From: Dendrocalamus latiflorus
Lineage: Eukaryota; Streptophyta; Magnoliopsida; Poales; Poaceae
Direction of reading: 5' to 3'
Assembly (NCBI GenBank): GCA_017311315.1
Contig: CM029664.1
Coordinates: 45,104,510-45,168,509, forward strand
DNA: 64,000 nt
The notes beneath the pieces are model-generated. The model saw only the letters and a program-made list of their open reading frames with translations, was not told the origin of the DNA and did no database searches. Every line of letters starts with the position of its first letter. The first letter of the stretch is position 1. Both the position numbers and the translations under genes were made by a program. Below are positions 30,708 through 41,013 of the stretch, piece after piece.

Positions 30708-32375
30708 CTACAACATATTCCTTTCTTCCCCCACCTCATGTCTCGTCTTCATCGATTCACTCTTGTAAACAGCCATGAGCTCTTCGAATTTGTCAGTGTA
30801 ATCTAAGACACTATGGTTGTATTGCTTCACTGAGTGAAAATTCTCCAACACTTCGTAATCACTATGTTGAGCAAAACGGTCACAGACCATTGCACAAAAG
30901 CCAGGCCACGGTGGGAGGTTCCAAAGCAATCCAGTACTTCTTAACCCTCTGTCATGTCGATCAAATGATGTTTCTACCACATACATGACAACATTTGATG
31001 GATTTATGAGCAACAAGCGTGCTCCTTGAGTTGTTGTGCCAATTAGACCTAAGGCCTTCAATACACTCTCAATTTCATCATTATTTTGAGTTTCTTCCAT
31101 CCTCAATATTTTGTCTATGGCCAGGAGCAGATTTGTAACATAGGATTGTTCTATTGTGGTGAAGGCATCAGCTGAAGAAAGAAGCCTCCCACTAATCAAT
31201 GCTGCCTTTGACCGTATAATAGAATCAACTGAGGAATCGTTGATCACATCAATTATGATTTCAAGCAAGTTGGTCTTCAGCAGGAAAATATTGATGTGTG
31301 GGTGTTCCACAAGCTCACAGAGGACCTCTAGCACGCTCAGAGTTTTTAGCATATCTCTTCTATCTTTTATCTTGTCCTTAAATAAGCCGAGAATGTTTGA
31401 GCCACGAGTTGCAGTAGCAATACAACTTGACACAGTAAAGAGCTTAGCTACCAATGATAGAATGCAAACCCGTGCCATTGAGGATGACTGGGCTGCCATT
31501 TTGTTGAGTTGCACAGACCCTTGACCATCTAGTGGAAATATGATATCAATTCTTTTAGGAATTTCTGCTAGACGCTTTATGGCATCTAGAACAATAGCTG
31601 AAATCGCTTCATCTCCCTCAATCAAACAGTTGATCAGAAGAGGATACAGATTGTGCTGTACAAATGTCTCCACAGCAGCAGCGCTATCTCCAGCCTTGTC
31701 AAGAAGATGCAACACAGCTTTGCAGGCTAATTGTCTAATATTCTTCGAGTTTGTGAGCAATCCAGCTTGAATAAATGCACCATACCTTGGCGGCAGTAAG
31801 GCTCCATGTCTTGAAGAAAATACTTTGTCCAAACATGCTGCAACAGTTTCGTCCATCCTAGGTACATCATCCTCACTCTGCAACGCACCTAACAGCTTAT
31901 GCAGAGGGAATTGTTCCAGGAACTGCCTCACAGTGTCATCACCATGCACTCCTTCAGGTGTGACATTCGAGCGAAACTCTTGAGTGCTATTAAGATTAGC
32001 CTGCCTCAAATCATCAATTCGCCTTGTCACCTCCATCTCCAATTCTCCTGGTTGAACTGAGTCTTGCAAGTTCCTGGGCTCTTCTGTTTGTCGAAGGTTA
32101 GCAGCATTTCTCCCCGTTGCTTGTTCTGTTACCCTCGCTTGAGAAGAAACCAACCCTTGCAGTAGTGATTCCATGCGATTCATCTGCTCTTGCATGCCTA
32201 TCACTTGTTTTTGAATGTCACCCACCTGGCGCTGAACGACATCTACCTTGTAGCTGGCCTTCATCACCACTTGCCTCACCACCGTCAGCTCGGATGCCAT
32301 GGATTGCGCTTCGTTCCTCGCCATGGATTTCGTCGACCACTCCCGAATCGATGCAAGGATTAGGGATTTTACCAC
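30708..32375 (-). CDS. Chimeric ORF1: gag coiled coil + PSMD5-like ARM segment + gag segment
   Basis: 555 residues. Residues 25-80 form a heptad-rich stretch (VVQRQVGDIQKQVIGMQEQM), like the N-terminal coil of chromovirus-type Gag. Residues about 145-478 match a plant 26S proteasome non-ATPase subunit 5-like ARM-repeat protein. Residues about 484-540 return to Gag-like sequence (PPWPGFCAMVCDRF, VLDYTDKFEELMAVYKS), resembling the conserved Retrotrans_gag block. Host sequence thus sits inside gag. The starting Met could be residue 1, 18 or 26. The frame ends at a TAG (30708-30710), and the next codon in the same frame is the ATG of ORF2, so the two were probably one frame of about 1,193 codons. 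Whether the protein is made is unknown. Confidence 0.8.
   Translation of the reverse strand: MVKSLILASIREWSTKSMARNEAQSMASELTVVRQVVMKASYKVDVVQRQVGDIQKQVIGMQEQMNRMESLLQGLVSSQARVTEQATGRNAANLRQTEEPRNLQDSVQPGELEMEVTRRIDDLRQANLNSTQEFRSNVTPEGVHGDDTVRQFLEQFPLHKLLGALQSEDDVPRMDETVAACLDKVFSSRHGALLPPRYGAFIQAGLLTNSKNIRQLACKAVLHLLDKAGDSAAAVETFVQHNLYPLLINCLIEGDEAISAIVLDAIKRLAEIPKRIDIIFPLDGQGSVQLNKMAAQSSSMARVCILSLVAKLFTVSSCIATATRGSNILGLFKDKIKDRRDMLKTLSVLEVLCELVEHPHINIFLLKTNLLEIIIDVINDSSVDSIIRSKAALISGRLLSSADAFTTIEQSYVTNLLLAIDKILRMEETQNNDEIESVLKALGLIGTTTQGARLLLINPSNVVMYVVETSFDRHDRGLRSTGLLWNLPPWPGFCAMVCDRFAQHSDYEVLENFHSVKQYNHSVLDYTDKFEELMAVYKSESMKTRHEVGEERNML
30942..31943 (-). pseudogene. PSMD5: Captured, intronless fragment of a PSMD5-like proteasome chaperone gene
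   Basis: About 334 residues. Recognisable parts include FPLHKLLGALQSEDDVPRMD, RQLACKAVLHLLDKAGDSAA, NLYPLLINCLIEGDEAISAI, RDMLKTLSVLEVLCELVEHP and ALGLIGTTTQGARLLLINPS. PSMD5 (S5b) is an ARM/HEAT-repeat factor that assists assembly of the 26S proteasome base; plants have one such ARM-superfamily gene. Here both ends of the protein are missing and no intron interrupts the 1-kb segment, as expected if it was captured from an mRNA. The identification is from memory of the family. Single-residue changes relative to the donor cannot be judged here. Confidence 0.75.
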
Positions 32376-32408
32376 GGAGTGACTCCGGAACCTTCACCTC
32401 GATTCGAC

Positions 32409-32616
32409 CGCTTCCGCCGCCACAGATCGAAAACGACCGGGGATTTTACAAGGATCTGAGACCCTCAACCCAATCACTCCCAATCGCTTCCGCCAAGGAT
32501 CTGATTCCCTGCTTTAGTCGCTTCCGCCGCCAAAGATCGAAAACGACCAGGGATTTTACAAGGATCTGAGACCCTCAACCCATTCGCTCCCAATCGCCTC
32601 ACGCCAAGGATTGATG
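32409..32616. repeat. 110-bp tandem duplication in element leader
   Basis: cgcttccgccgcc(a)cagatcg begins a block at 32409 that repeats at 32519 (cgcttccgccgccaaagatc), with the shared core gggattttacaaggatctga. The period is 110 bp. It lies between PBS and the ORF, so it duplicates part of the 5' leader. Confidence 0.9.
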
Positions 32617-32618
32617 TG

Positions 32619-32630
32619 GCTCTGATACCA
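32619..32630 (-). promoter_or_regulatory. Primer-binding site (tRNA-iMet type)
   Basis: The plus strand reads gctctgatacca, i.e. TGGTATCAGAGC on the minus strand, three bases inside the 5' LTR. This sets the element's orientation. Confidence 0.95.
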
Positions 32631-32633
32631 AAT

Positions 32634-33060
32634 TGTCAGATCCCGGGATGGAAATCCGACTCACAAATGGAAATCAGAGATCTGGAAGTAGAGAAAGGGG
32701 ACAAATCTGAGAGCAACTAGAGCTAAAGCAAAAACTAGGGCTACAGTATAATAAACTTTGACGGCGAATAATGCCTTCCATTCCTCCGCAGAAGGGTATA
32801 TATTCATACATAGTTCAGCATTAACGTAAGAAGATGATTACAGTGATTATACCCAGATCAGCGGTACATTAAACACTTAACAAATCAGATCATTAAATCA
32901 CTTAATCACTATTGCTGGAAGCAATCTGGTACGTCAATCTCCAGTCAATGGGTAAGAGGACATCCTGGCCGTCAAGTAGCACCAATTGAAGATATATGAA
33001 GCGTTTTCTTCAGACTTCCTTTCTTTCTTCACTTCTTCAGCTCATTTGCCGGTTCTGACA
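32634..33060 (-). repeat. 5' LTR of gene-capturing element
   Basis: 427 bp; the partner of 28389-28817. Read on the minus strand, transcription would start here and run towards lower coordinates. It is followed on the plus strand by TSD GTGCC. Confidence 0.95.
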
Positions 33061-33339
33061 GTGCCGCCACCACCGTGGCAAGCACCTGCCTCTACGCTGC
33101 CCCTGCTGGCACAGCAGCCACTAATCTGCTCAGCGCCGCTGTGCAAGGGCATAGGTCGTGCCGCGCCTTCCATAAATTTTGCAAGTACCTTTCTTGGATC
33201 AAATCCATGGGTTTGTATACATGACACTCAGATTACGAGCTGTTGCAGAATGAGATGGCGTGATGTTTTTGTATGCAATTTGTTCAATTCCTTTTCCTAA
33301 GTATAAATCAAGCAACACTGATGTATTTTGTGCCGTGAG

Positions 33340-34481
33340 CAAGGTTTAAAATAGCCGGCTATAGCCACCGCTATAGCCGGATTTAGCCTTTGGGAAGGCT
33401 AAAGGCTAAGAGAAATCACTTTTGGCGCTAAATATTTTTTCCCGCTATTAGCCGGATTTAGCCCGCTAAATCCGCCAAATGGACTGTTATTTAGCCCGCT
33501 AAGGAGGAAAAAAATCGAAAATTCGGAAGTGGGCCGAATGAATCCCGTCTGGCCCAAAGTCGTGCTTAACCCTAGCTCCTGCACAGCCTCACACTCACAC
33601 CTCAGTCGGTCAGTCCTCAGTTCCTCACACCAGCGGCCAGCCTCCCGACTCCCGACTTCGCCCGCCGCCGCCGCCGCCACGCCTCCCGAGCCCGTGCCTC
33701 TCGCCGCTGCCGCGACGCCTCCCGAGCCCGTGCCGCCCGCCGCCGCCGCCACGCCTCCCGACTCCCGACTTCCCGAGCCCGTGCCGCCCGTCGCCGCCGT
33801 GACGCCTCCCGAGCCCGTGCCGCCCGCCGCCGCCGCGACGCCTCCCGAGCCCGTGCCGCCCGCCGCCGCGCCTCCCGGCCGCGCCCGCCGCTTGACCCGT
33901 CGGTGGCAGCTATTTTAGACCTTGCGCTTGACCCGTCGGTGGCGGCAGCTGAGGAAGACCGAAGACCATGTCCCAACCAGAGCAACAGCAAGGCAAGATT
34001 TACACTTCTACTCTCCTCTGTTCCAGTGTTCTTCTTCCTTCCTTTGCTCCATTCAGACAATCAGACTTTAGAGATTGAGAGGTTTTAGTTTGAATAGCTA
34101 GCATGTTAGTGCAGGGAGACTCATATATTACAAAATTGAATTAGGTTCAAGTTATTGTCATCTATTTGTTAGCTAATTTTTGTTCGGTTTGCAATTGCAT
34201 AGGCGGCCTATCCAGCATTGCCTCTATTTCAGTAACACAAGGGGCAGTAGCACAACCTGCTATCCACTATGCCTCACTATTTGTTGCTATGAATGTTTTT
34301 GTATGCTAAAATATCCTTGATTATATGCTTGTATGTGCATAAAACATTGAATTCTGAGTTTTTTACATATACTTTTACTAAACCGCTAAATGAGGCTATT
34401 TGAGGCTATAGCCCGCTATAGCCTTTGTAACCTCTGCGAAACCCATCCGCTAAATGGCTTAGCCCGCTATTTGAAACCTTG
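33340..34481 (+). mobile_element. Non-autonomous hAT element A (8-bp TSD GCCGTGAG)
   Basis: The left end CAAGGTTTAAAATAGC (33340) and the reverse complement of the right end, CAAGGTTTCAAATAGC (ending 34481), form the TIR. Perfect 8-bp duplications GCCGTGAG flank it at 33332-33339 and 34482-34489. Both subterminal regions are packed with variants of AGCCGGCTATAGC / TAGCCCGCTA in both orientations. The interior has a GC-rich array and leader-like sequence but no transposase. 1,142 bp. Confidence 0.92.
33655..33890. repeat. GC-rich array in hAT element A
   Basis: Units of the type cctcccgagcccgtgccgcc followed by cgccgccgc recur about six times with a period near 33 bp. Pro/Ala-rich frames across it are compositional. 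Confidence 0.85.
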
Positions 34482-34489
34482 GCCGTGAG

Positions 34490-36426
34490 GCCCATGGTTG
34501 TTCTCTTTGATAGATTAATTTCACTGTCTGTGTTCAATAGACAGATTTGGATGCCACCGAGTATATAGCAATTTGTTCAATACACTAATTTGTACCATGT
34601 ACTTTCAAGGGAGGATGACAAACACTGGCAGCAAGACCCATTAATTTACCTACAGTGTACTCCCTAAATAATGCCTACATGAGTATATATTTTAGTGGTT
34701 AGTTCATTTCAGTTTCATGGCCCTTAGCAGTTTCTAGTCTCACTGCGCACATTGGGACATCTCCAGGTGTATCAATGATGAGCTAAATCACGACATAATG
34801 TTACAATCTCTTAATGTTGAGGTATGTGGAGGTTCATTAATGAACTGATATTTTGTGGCATTGGAGCTCATTCGAGTTTGATTACATCTATCTAAATGGA
34901 AGGTTCTATTTCTAATAGTCACATGGGTTCTTCTCATTTTGGTTTGACTTAATTACCCAGCTTCTATTTCTTGAAAATGGAAGGTGTATGGTATATTTCT
35001 AAAGATTTGGAACAAATGCTTTTGTGCTCAGTGTTTGATCTAGGTGGTGGCTGAGGTGGCTAAGGTTGTTCATAGCTGTTGGCTACTTAAAAAGTTAAGG
35101 TAACCTTCTTTGTTTGGACTTCACAGCATTTTGTTGAATGTTTGAAACTCGAAATTCAGTATGGAGTTATGAACATTTTTGCACCATCAGTCAGGTTGGC
35201 TTGATCAGTGAGGAATCAGAATGGCAAAAATCTGAAGATCGAGTATTAGATGTTCATGTTTTTACACCATTAATCATGTTGGGACTTGATCAAGGAGGAA
35301 GCTGAGGGGCAAATCTATGTAAGTGTAGTTGCTGCTACTTCATCTATATAATTGTTAAGGTAGGCATCTAATCCAAAAGTGTTAAACCTTTTTTTAATCT
35401 AGCAGAACTGTAATAAACGTAATTAGTCAACAATAAAGTGACAGGTCTGAAAGGTTCCTTAATTAACTGACCTTTTAAAAGGTGAAGGACATGTCTACTT
35501 TAAGTTCATGCGAGGTTATATATGTTGTACAGATTCAGTTTTATGCCTCGTTTAGAATACGAGATTTTTTTCCTATTCCTGTGGGAATTGAATGGTTCCC
35601 TGTGAAATTTCTGCGTTCCAAACGGAATCTGAGTGTTTAGCTTTAAATTTGTGCGTATTTATTGAAGATGTCTTTCATGATCATCAGGACAACTTTTTAG
35701 GTCCTTGGTGTTAGACAGAACTTCTAAAATTTCATCAGGTTTTGTTCACACTTTGTGCACAAGCACTTACAAAACATATTTGCATAATTCATAATCTGTT
35801 GTTTCTATTGTCATGTAGGTTTACTGGTACTATAGTTGGCAGTGAAAATCTTGACCCAATGTGGCCTGAATCAAGCTAAAGATCCCTGAAGGTATCTACT
35901 TGTTTATTATTGCCATTTTGTATGGTTGGAAAAGTCGTGTGGTTATAGATGATTGCTTTTTGTAACTTAGGTGCATTGGGATGAGCCATCAACTATTCCG
36001 CGTCCGGATAGAGTCTCTCCTTAGAAAATAGAGCCCACTTCGTCACCTCCTATTAGCCCCCTCCTCTTTCTAGGGTCAAAAGAGCGACCAAATGCTCATG
36101 CATTCTTACAAAAGAATGTAACTTTAGAAGCTCACATCTTTAATTGTTCAGCTGTTTCTTTTTTCAACATGAATCTGAGTATAAATAAGATATCAATCAC
36201 ATGCAAATAAGTTTATAAGAAACCATAAAATATATTTGGAGAGTTTTTTTACTGAACCATCATACTAATATTGCATAGCTAATATATATTACTCTCTTTT
36301 AATACTCTGTTACAACATATGAATATCTTACTAGTTACAACAAGAAGGGGCAGATTGGTGGTGTTATGTTACGCTACGCTGTAGAATATAGTTGATCTAT
36401 CTATGCCGGTTCTCGTAATATGGCTC
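34490..36426. other. Intergenic sequence, no gene seen
   Basis: AT-rich, no domain recognised in six frames. A short palindromic segment at 35570-35630 ('ttagaatacgag' to 'cgttccaaacgg') may be a MITE relic. Confidence 0.5.
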
Positions 36427-37438
36427 CAGGGGCGGAGCCAGGAATTGGATATGGGGGGGGGGGGGGAACATGGACAACAAGTAGAGTAGAATCAATGAAC
36501 CATGCCGGATTTACCGATCCAATAGTCACATATCAGAGTAATATGTTTTGCAAATTACAATGCAAAGAAAATTACATCTCTATTAACTTAAACTTAGCTC
36601 TACGACAACTAGCAAGATCATAGGCCTTAATAATATCATCATTACTAATCTTTGCGGCCAATTCCTTTTCAATATAAATTACCAAACAATCTCGTAGAAA
36701 TCCATCTCCCATTGTACTTCGAAGTCGCGTCTTCGCAAGTTTCATAGCTGAAAAACATCTCTCAGTGGTTGCAGTTGAAACCAGAAGAGTTAAGACTAAT
36801 CTTAACAACCTGTCCACCATAGGATTAGGATAAGATGAATGTTTACCAGTCTTAACTAGTCCATTTGTTAGATCAGCAAGTGATGGTAATGCACTTAGGT
36901 CTGGATGGTTGCATACATCAAGTTGAAAATGTGGCTATTAAGCTCTACAAAGAAATAAAAAGAAGATCATGGGTGAACGATGAAGCCAGCCCTTACCCCT
37001 TGTACAATGTAATAGATTTGGAACATGAAAGCAGCAAAAGCAATTGGCTTCCTGAATCACACACTACCATTTATCCATCCCAGAAGTCTGGCACATCACA
37101 AGTCATATGATAACATGAGCATTTGACAATACATGGACACTTCAAGCAAGTCAGCAGCAAATTCTCCAAAACTGTTCTCTAAGTGAATAACAAGGTTCTT
37201 AAGTCTGATTGAATTGAACTCATTTGGACGAGTATGACATGCTAAAATCCAATTGGTAAAAGTATCTCATGTGCAAACTTACAAACTGAATATATCTAAC
37301 AAACAGACATTTCATAGCATGTAATGATAAATAACAGTTAATCATGTTCATCTCAATTAAGATTAAACGAGCAAAAAGAGGGTTAGGGGTGCCAGCCCCC
37401 CCCCCCCCCCCGCAGCCCCCTCTCTCTCTCCGCCACTG
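36427..37438 (-). mobile_element. TTF-type hAT element remnant
   Basis: The left end CAGGGGCGGAGCCAGG (36427) matches the reverse complement of the right end, CAGTGGCGGAGAGAG (ending 37438). Poly-G (36459-36467) and poly-C (37399-37411) runs sit just inside each end. Flanks atggctcc and ttggctct share the six-base core TGGCTC, suggesting a mutated 8-bp TSD. The minus strand carries the C-terminal part of a TTF-type hAT transposase. Confidence 0.7.
36572..36930 (-). pseudogene. hAT transposase C-terminal (dimerisation) fragment
   Basis: The minus strand reads CNHPDLSALPSLADLTNGLV, then MVDRLLRLVLTLLVSTATTE RCFSAMK and LRSTMGDGFLRDCLVIYIEK. This is the conserved hAT C-terminal dimerisation region of TTF-type (ZMYM1-like) elements, with the T.T.ER.FSAMK block intact. 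The N-terminal TTF finger and catalytic region are absent, so the copy is an internal-deletion derivative. Confidence 0.8.
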
Positions 37439-37527
37439 TTGGCTCTAAAGAAAGGACGCCGATGATATACCCAGGGCGGAGGGATAGCGAAGGAAAAGTG
37501 TTTTAAAAAGGCTACCAGAATGACTAA

Positions 37528-37928
37528 GAGCAACTCCAGCAGGACCCCTACTTGAGCCCTCATCCTACTTTTGAGGGCCGAGGGGCAAAAAACTCACTCC
37601 AGCAGGGCTCCTACTTGAGCCCTCAAAAGTAGGGGGCCCTCAAATCTCCCCCTCGAGCCCTCATTCCTGGGGGGTCTGGAGGGAGCCCCTACTTTTGAGG
37701 GCTCAAGTAGGTGCCCTACTGGAGTGAGTTTTTTGCCCATCGGCCCTCAAAAGTAGGATGAGGATGAGGGTGGGTCCTATGTGTCATCCCCTCCAAAAAT
37801 GAATTTGAGGGTCCTGTTTTGAGGGCTTCTGCTGGAGTGTAGCCCAAAAAACAGAGCCCTCAAAAGTAGGGAGAGCCTTCAAATAAAAAGTAGGGGCCCT
37901 GTTTTGAGGGCTACTGCTGGAGTTGCTC
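37528..37928. mobile_element. Tourist-like MITE (TSD TAA) with nested palindromes
   Basis: TIR GAGCAACTCCAGCAG (37528) matches the reverse complement of the right end ...CTGCTGGAGTTGCTC (37928). TAA flanks both sides (37525-37527 and 37929-37931), as for PIF/Harbinger-type insertions. Inside, gagccctcaaaagtaggggc-type blocks recur in both orientations. 37587-37650 and 37685-37735 form a second large hairpin. Non-coding. Confidence 0.85.
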
Positions 37929-37931
37929 TAA

Positions 37932-39990
37932 TGCCCGTACAATTGGTTTCGGTAGGGATAGATGGGTTTGTGTGCCGCGCTGTGAGCAGTCCATGATCTA
38001 TCGGGTCCACAGCTTAGTTCATAGAATTAGGTATAAGTAGATTTATTTTTTATGCTTGCATTAAATCGTACATTTGTTTTTTGAGAAAGAAAGAAAGAAA
38101 GCGTAATGCACCCATGGACCCTGGGCCGCCTAAACTATTTCTCCAAATGTCCAGCCCATCTATAACAAGTCGGAAAGCCCAACGAGATGCCTCTCGGCCC
38201 AATTCTCTACAGACGCTACTACTTTGGGCGGGAGGCGAGGAGCTCATCACCAGCCAGCCATCGCCCCAAAGGAGGGGAAAAGCAGCCGTCTCCCAGCGTA
38301 GAATTGAGGCTTCCGATGGTAATGGCGCCTGAATCCGATGGAGACTTCGCGCGATCGGAGGCTCCGGAAGCGCAGCGCTTTAGGGTGCGGGGCCGCGCGC
38401 GCGATCGCAATCGGGGTTCGAGAGGCTAGGGTTCCCAAAATGCTCCGATCCTATCGAGCAGGTGAGTCCCCGAAACATGAAATCTTCTGTTGCTAGATAT
38501 CGTAATGGATGATTCGGTGTCGAATTCGGTTGGAATTTTGATTGCTGATGCGCTTTGGTTGCTGTGATCGTGAGAGAAAAAAAATCAAGTAGTTCGGGGC
38601 GGCTGGATCGGGAAGGATTAGTGCGGGGAGTTCCCTGTTCTAGTAATCCAGTTGCGTTAAAAGTTCGAGTAATTTTTGGCATTTGTGGTGGGCTAGCTTT
38701 CCAGAATGTGGAATTTTGTGCATGCACTATCGTTGTGCTGATGGGAATTAGATTCAAAGCATCCTCCCTCCTATCGTTTTGTTGGAAGTTGTGGCGCTGT
38801 GATTCGTGAAGGATGTGTCATACTAGAATAGAAAATGTTGGACGAAACAACCGATTTCTAGATGTACAGAACTAAGGGATTCCCTGCAACATTCAGGCCT
38901 GCTGACATCCCTACTCATTGCCGGTTCCTTTACTGGTTACGGAACAGTTGTACGTGCTAATGCTATGCTTTTGCCGTGCTGAACTTACTAATTTGTGGGA
39001 CAAAACATAGACAAATTGTTTATTACATATGGCGGGGGTGCGATGTGGCACTGCACATTTACTATTCTTTTAGCTCCTTTTTGATGATAATTGAAACGGA
39101 GTCTGGCACCACAGGCATTTATTTTCTTTTTCATGCTTGATTTACTGGGTGCTTGAATCGAGTATTAAATGTTCGATAATATGATGAAACATGTTAAGAA
39201 TAGGTGGTCCTGTGGAAATGCCTCACACCCATTTGTTATGCAGTAGATGCCTGTAAGGGTGTTATGATATAAGCAATAGTCTATTTATGCATTGTCCATG
39301 AAAATCTGCTCTACTGCCTGGTGGGAGTATTAAAATGTTGCATAGAATTTATGGTATCTATTCTTAGGGTCATTGATTTATACACACAATTTATGTCAAT
39401 TGCTTCCAAACTTAGTGCTATCAACTTGGGAATTAACATAAACTTCTCATGTTAAAACTCACTCTGTCAAGTGAGATTGCTGACTTAATGTAATGACTTG
39501 CATCTTTGATAAGTGTGCAATCAAAATTATGAAATTAATGTACCTCTGATGCACAAGCACAACTTGTTGTTTTTGAGATTTGACTCTCTCCTCGAATCTG
39601 GTCCATGTTAGCTTTAGCCTTTATGGTACTTATATATGTTGTGGAATTATATTCCATGAAACATGCACAACAATGCTAGACTAGCAAAAGTTTCTCTTTT
39701 CTTTCCACAAATTGCACTTGTTCTTGATTGATATATAATTATTTATGAATGCACTACAAACATAAACAATGAACAATCATTTCTACTCGCCATTCTCAAG
39801 GGAATATTGTACCTAGTACCTAACTAATAAAGATCATTATATTATTACCCATATTTGGTTATCATAAAGGGTTTTTGGGCTGCTCATGTGCCATCTCCTA
39901 CTCTTGGTACACTTACTGAGTCTGTATGTCTGTAAGCTGACTACTGTCAATCAAGTATAAATAATTTGCATATACCTTTTTTTTAAAAGT
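37932..39990. other. Host-like sequence with a possible gene 5' end
   Basis: Apart from the candidate exon at 38100-38460, no coding segment or transposon end was recognised. The sequence is AT-rich, without arrays, and resembles intron or intergenic DNA. Confidence 0.4.
38100..38460 (+). other. Candidate first exon of a host gene
   Basis: A moderately GC-rich, CpG-containing block ends in tatcgagcag|gtgagtcc, a canonical splice donor at 38460/38461. Just upstream, 'ctagggttcccaaaATG' is a typical plant 5'-leader motif, and the ATG at 38439 opens MLRSYRA up to the donor. An upstream short frame, MVMAPESDGDFARSEAPEAQ... (38317-38429), could be a uORF. No downstream exon could be linked, so the gene may be truncated or continue beyond inserted elements. 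Low certainty. Confidence 0.3.
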
Positions 39991-40599
39991 AAAGTTACCA
40001 AGCTTATTAAGGCGTCACTTAGGCGACGCTTAAGTGTCGCCTAAGCGGTAAGGCGCCTCTGGCCGGCAAGGCGTCACCACCGCCTTGCCCTGCGCATGTA
40101 TGGTGTCCACCTCAGCACCAAGGTGTCGCTGAGGCGGCGTATGGCGTTGGGAAGGCTCAAGGCGATGCCATATGCATGGAGGTGACGGCCGCGTCCAAAT
40201 AAAGGTGTGAACCCGAGCGAACCCTAGGCGGTGGGCCGGTGGCTGAACCAGAGAAAGAAGAGATCTTGAGAAAGAAACCCTAGGCGGCGAAGTACCTGGA
40301 ACCTTGGCGGCGGCTGGCGGCGCCTCCATTTCGCCGCTCCGGTCTCTCAGTGGTGCCTCCATCTCGCAGATCCCGTCTCGGCGGCGCCTCCCTCCCCGTC
40401 GCCCAGCAAGGTACTCCCCATCGTCCTCCCTTCCCCCTCCTCTCCAATCACCCAACAGCAGTGCCGGCGCCAGAGAGGCGCGGATCTGGTCCGCGTCTCT
40501 CCAGCGCCGGCGCTGCTGCTGAGAGACAAGACAGATCCGTGTCTCTCCAGCATCGGCGCTGAGGGGGGAGGGAGGGGAGGGTCACTGTCGCCGCTGGGG

Positions 40600-40745
40600 T
40601 CATCGTCGTCGCTGCTTGGTTGGGAGGGAGGGGAGAGGAGGGAAGGATCGTTGACGCCCCTGCTTGGTTGGGAGGGAGGGGAGAGGAGAGGAGGGAAGGA
40701 TCGTCGACGCCCCTGCTTGGTTGGGAGGAAGGGGAGAGGATGGGA
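40600..40745. repeat. Tandem G-rich repeat in hAT element C
   Basis: Nearly three copies of a 54-59-bp unit contain tgcttggttgggagggaggg and ggaaggatcgt(t/c)gacgcccc. The longer middle unit differs by a short 'gagga' expansion. Confidence 0.85.
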
Positions 40746-41013
40746 GTGTTGCCACTGCCGTCGGGGACGTCGCCGCCGCCGCATATGCTTGGAGGGAGGG
40801 GGAGCGAGCGAGCGAAGCGACCGAGCGAGCGAGGCTAAGCGAGAGCTGAGTGGTGAGTTGGTGAGTGCGCCGTTCGACCGTTGTTTTTTATTTGCTACTC
40901 GCTGTCGGCTATCACTGCTCGCTCTGTGCTGTGCTGCTCGCTGGTTCGTTCTGTTGCAGTGCTCCCTGCTAGTTAACTGTCATCTAATATTTCTTTTATT
41001 CTTTGTAATGCAG

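Larger units (their letters stand above)
28389..33060 (-). mobile_element. Bs1-like LTR retrotransposon with captured host genes (TSD GTGCC)
   Basis: Two LTRs of about 428 bp (28389-28817 and 32634-33060) carry the terminal inverted repeat TGTCAGA...TCTGACA. They are flanked by identical 5-bp duplications GTGCC at 28384-28388 and 33061-33065. PBS (32619-32630) and polypurine tract (28818-28832) show minus orientation. By eye the LTRs differ at about five bases plus a 2-bp indel (about 99% identity), so the insertion is young. The 3.8-kb interior has no protease, RT, RNase H or integrase. It encodes one long frame, broken by one TAG, built from gag pieces, a PSMD5-like ARM segment, a FAR1-related segment, an EFTUD2/Snu114 segment and a short pol-like tail. 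The element must rely on enzymes supplied by another retrotransposon. Confidence 0.95.

Noticed and set aside
28389..33060. Being maize Bs1 itself
   Set aside because: The captured genes and LTRs do not correspond to the H+-ATPase-type cargo known for Bs1. Only the organisation is similar.
33399..34060. Overlapping Ala/Pro- and Arg-rich frames
   Set aside because: They lie across the 33-bp GC-rich array of hAT element A, with no conserved domain.
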